Assembly (NCBI GenBank): GCA_017649855.1 | Contig: JAGCGA010000010.1 | Span: forward strand, 1 to 54,296 | Reading direction: 5' to 3' | DNA: 54,296 nt | Source of the DNA: Bacteroidales bacterium | GTDB lineage: Bacteria; Bacteroidota; Bacteroidia; Bacteroidales; WCHB1-69 | Shown here: positions 53,101 to 54,296 of the stretch, piece after piece | Numbering within the stretch: the first letter of the stretch is position 1 | Layout of the letters: each line of letters opens with the position of its first letter | Program-made: the position numbers and the translations under genes | Notes under the pieces: generated by a model | The model's input: only the letters and a program-made list of their open reading frames with translations | Database searches by the model: none | What the model was told of the DNA's origin: nothing

Positions 53101-54296
53101 GCTGGGAACGTCTTAACACGTATTCATCTCCGAGACCGTTCTGTTATCAATATGCCAACAACATGTACAACAACACGCCGATGTTGTACTTCTATGCCAC
53201 CAGCGGCAACTATAACATTGCCATCATGCCGGAGGTTGATTCCTCTATCCCTGTCAACACGCTCAAGGTTACCTTCATGTACAGAGGTTTCTCCTCCAGT
53301 TTCACTACCCCGTTGTCAGTGGGTGTGATGACGGACCCGACGAACCCCAGCACGTATGTGGAAGTAGCGACGGTGCCGTTCGACGCCAGTGTCACCAACT
53401 GGGTGAGCCGCGAGGTGAGCTTCGCCAACTACACGGGTACAGGCCAATTCATCGCGTTCAAGAATGGCGGTGTTTCCGCTACGTGTTATGCCATGATGGA
53501 GAATCTGGTGCTTGACTACGAAGACTCCACGTTAGTCAACACTTGCGAGGTGCCTACGGGTCTTGCTGTCAGCAACGTGACCACGAATACGGCCACGGCC
53601 ACCTGGACCGCCGGCGGCACCGAGACCTCCTGGAACGTGCAGTACAAGGCCGCTTCCGCCAGCAACTGGCAAAGTGCCACGGCCAATGCTACGTCCTACA
53701 CGATGACCAACCTCACGCCTGGCACCGCATACCAAGTGCGCGTACAGGCCAACTGCGGTAGTGGCGAGGTGAGTACCTGGACGAATCCGGTCTCCTTCAC
53801 GACTGACCAGGAGCAGCAACAGACCTGCCCGGCTCCGACGAACCTGACCGCCACGGTGGATCATACCGACGTGACCCTGACCTGGCAGCAGGAGCCCAAC
53901 ACGGCCAACGAATGGCAGATCAACTACCGCTTGGCTACGGAGAGCACCTGGAGCACCGTGACTGTGACCAGCACCACCTACACGCTGACCGACCTGACGG
54001 CCAATGCCCAGTATGTGGCCAATGTGGTGGCCCACTGCACCAACGGCCTGACGAGCGACGAGTCCAACACGGTGACCTTCGAGACGAACAACATCGGCGT
54101 GGAGGACTATCTGAACAAGGCAGTCACCCTCTACCCGAACCCGGCGACGGAGATGGTGAGCGTGGCGGTTAGCGACGCCAACATCATGATCACGGGTGTG
54201 GAGGTTTACAACGTGTATGGCCAATTGATCAACACGATCGTGAGCACGGAGAACCCGTTGCGCATCAACGTCAGCGGCCTGGCCGACGGCATGTAC
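47133..54296 (+). CDS. Giant modular T9SS surface protein (Fn3, cleaved-adhesin-like, CUB), cut at the window edge
   Basis: One frame runs 2,388 codons to the edge. The signal peptide is MKRLLLFLMAVLLGISS and ends QLSAQ. A beta-sandwich domain (~24-205) has a diverged copy at ~480-665. About ten fibronectin III-like units carry W-x-x-x-Y-G and S-x-x-T-x-Y-x-F-Y-V patterns. Four jelly-roll, cleaved-adhesin-like domains begin with the LPFTENFD type (about 49395, 50165, 52245 and 53025), and two CUB-like domains lie at about 50935 and 51590. The end carries a T9SS type A domain (VTLYPNPATEM...), of which the last residues are lost. No catalytic site is visible; it is an adhesin or binding protein (inference). 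Confidence 0.92.
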   Translation, partial: MKRLLLFLMAVLLGISSMQLSAQQTIEIGTGTGTTYYGPYNSLWGYSFVEQIYTATEIGTPGIITSISFNMQSTDSQTNNITVYMKNVSRSSFSSTTDYETVTAADIVYSGSYTFTNGWNTITLTTPFLYDGSNNLMIAFHENTSGYSTRYFYYTSITNALISFHSDSSDPDPYNLGSYGGTIYTQSNRPNIRIEISAGNLGCLSMTPTVSNVGPYTADLNWMNFQQSASNWDILYGETGTFDTLSGGILLTGITDTFYTLSGLTAATTYSVYMKSHCSSDDGTWSAPRTFTTTAACPTPTNLVVTGHTAEEVTVSWMPGADETGWEVACVPHGTPVGAGTPEYATSSPYTIYNLTDNTQYDVYVRADCGNGENSYWTSAVTFTTDPYCTPPTNVSVSQIQGASALVTWNYAQVGATGYTVGYSEAGMDNWITQTVTGNNYMLSGLTPNTAYDVFVYSECVQGNVDTVYGSFSTHCLAGGEITIGNGTTTNYYIPVNNYYHYTYSQQIYLASEMGGPSDITSVSFEYSYGTAMTDKTNVDIYLGHTTQSAFTSTSNYIPATGLQLVYHGNLNCQQGWNEFVFDTVFHYNGTDNLVLVVDDNSDDYNGTAYVFRVHSAGANRSLYYYSDSNNPSPSDPTAVSTNSSYSSGNRSNVKFGGDCDLTITCIAPNLYISEVTAESVTVGWAPGNTETSWELEYSADNINWIPEGFVTTSPYTITNLSANTLYYFRLRSDCGGEYSDWAQVSVRTDCGALAQMPFTENFDTYGTGEGHYPDCWGKINTYSSDRPYVNSTNYAGGGSLYFYTGTSGTYNMAIIPQVDATIPVNTLVATFMYRANSTSDRLIVGVMSDPSTPNTFVPVDTIAPGSTATAWEEREVIFANYTGSGQYIAFKNAYTTTNAYAYVDNLVIDLIPECPRPNDVIATDTTTNTITLSWTELGTATSWVVTYGPAGFTPGPNSGTTETVYSLPHTITGLSASTSYDFYVQSDCGGNYSNYSTVSTISTACDAITALPFTEQFDAYGTGVATAYPPCWAKYSTYTASTALPYCSSTHYEGAGSLYLYVGTSGTYNMAITPPFDATIPVNTLMATFMYRASNSTDRTIVGVMGSPTDPTTFVPVDTLYPASTASTWEMRQVSFGQYTGTGQYIAFKNEYTTTGCYTYVDNLSIDLIPACPSPTSLTATSGASDTVVLSWSDPTGTSWDIAYGPTGFNPGSDVTATIEYGVTDNPYTFTGLAAGVVYDFYVRTNCGNGEYSPWSYMPATAAPYQIQMGITGSSSVTGCGFTVTDNGGAGGDYANYCDYTLTIYPSSPDSLVSIAGVFVGESTIDYLSIYDGTTANAGNLIVKITSGTSGNQVNFGPLTSESGPLTLLFHSDVSVVYPGFVATVNCVAAPTCIKPSDFSISNVTSSSVTLTWHEGGNATNWNIAYGPVGFTIDDNTTIEFATDTTITIEYLTFGQTYDFYVQSDCGGEVSDWRGPLTVSPGTFTFGVTGSSSITACDLIVYDDGGPNGTYSNYCDYTLTIYPTEPDSVVSVSGIFTGESTLDYLSIYEGTTVTEANLLIKITSGTSGTQINFGPLTSETGPLTLYFHSDVSAVYAGFAATVSCAAAPTCPKPYNIQASDLTTNSVTLTWSQNGTATSWDIEYGPSGFTPGTGTVETAYNSPYTVTGLSASTSYDFYVIADCSGDSSDYSNACTVATACDAITQLPFTENFDNYGTGTATAYPPCWSKYTTYTASTALPYCSSTHYAGVGSLYFYVATAGTYNMAITPPFDVTIPVNTLQATFMHRGTNSTDRTIVGVMSNPTDPTTFVAVDTIYPGSPVSTWVEQEVVFSNYTGSGQYIVFRNEYTSTSCYTYIDNLSIDLIPACPKPKNLTTSSPTANSINLSWTEMGSATAWVVEYGPVGFTLGTGTTLNVTGTPSTTVSGLSASGTYDFYVKSECGGGDMSPWSAKATGSTLCDAITQLPYTENFDANPWTSLPGSGATALMPNCWERLNTYSSPRPFCYQYANNMYNNTPMLYFYATSGNYNIAIMPEVDSSIPVNTLKVTFMYRGFSSSFTTPLSVGVMTDPTNPSTYVEVATVPFDASVTNWVSREVSFANYTGTGQFIAFKNGGVSATCYAMMENLVLDYEDSTLVNTCEVPTGLAVSNVTTNTATATWTAGGTETSWNVQYKAASASNWQSATANATSYTMTNLTPGTAYQVRVQANCGSGEVSTWTNPVSFTTDQEQQQTCPAPTNLTATVDHTDVTLTWQQEPNTANEWQINYRLATESTWSTVTVTSTTYTLTDLTANAQYVANVVAHCTNGLTSDESNTVTFETNNIGVEDYLNKAVTLYPNPATEMVSVAVSDANIMITGVEVYNVYGQLINTIVSTENPLRINVSGLADGMY

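Overview
The window comes from a member of the phylum Bacteroidota, most likely order Bacteroidales. Three things support this. At least 25 genes or gene groups are preceded by the Bacteroidota -7 promoter box (TAnnTTTG). Several secreted proteins end in type IX secretion (T9SS) sorting domains. The housekeeping gene types (rnfBC with a Cys-rich RnfB, SpoT-like relA, CapD-like dehydratase, DUF3667, S23-type four-helix-bundle protein) are common in that group. I cannot place it more finely. There is no prophage, no CRISPR array and no intact insertion sequence.

Layout. 1-7,700 (minus): two tandem FG-GAP surface proteins (the first cut by the window edge), tRNA-Met, and an outer-membrane barrel protein in an operon with a 1,010-residue TPR protein. 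7,938-10,241 (plus): rnfB and rnfC only; rnfD, G, E and A do not follow. 10,323-14,441 (minus): a two-gene protease operon, a C10 cysteine protease with a T9SS tail followed by an HEXXH metalloprotease. 14,619-16,958 (plus): two small exported proteins with near-identical promoter segments. Between them lies a ~440-bp non-coding element with inverted-repeat ends and many hairpins; an RHS remnant follows. 17,023-17,178: tRNA-Arg and tRNA-Pro. 17,329-20,539: queA and thrS. 20,669-28,750: accessory region with small membrane proteins, a TIGR03915/TIGR03916-like DNA-repair pair separated by an MNT/HEPN toxin-antitoxin relic, DUF3667, an aldehyde-dehydrogenase relic, and a radical-SAM enzyme next to a small Cys-motif protein. 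29,742-46,877: mostly core genes (ffh, folD, murG, ung, purH, ispH, ftsY, dnaX, relA/spoT, CapD-like dehydratase) plus a T9SS subtilase, a coiled-coil nuclease-like protein and a four-helix-bundle protein. 47,133 to the end: a giant modular T9SS adhesin-like protein, incomplete at the edge.

How the genes work together. Protein targeting is represented by ffh and ftsY (SRP pathway), and the secreted proteins depend on a T9SS encoded elsewhere. Energy coupling is represented by half of an Rnf complex. Cell-envelope work is represented by murG, the CapD-like enzyme and the barrel/TPR pair. The most unusual non-coding signal is a family of degenerate 7-bp tandem repeats that begin at, or inside, the stop codons of many genes (thrS, murG, the four-helix gene, ung, the CapD-like gene). 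Three gene relics keep only their two ends or a short core (hepT, aldehyde dehydrogenase, RHS). dnaX is split between two frames at an A6 run.
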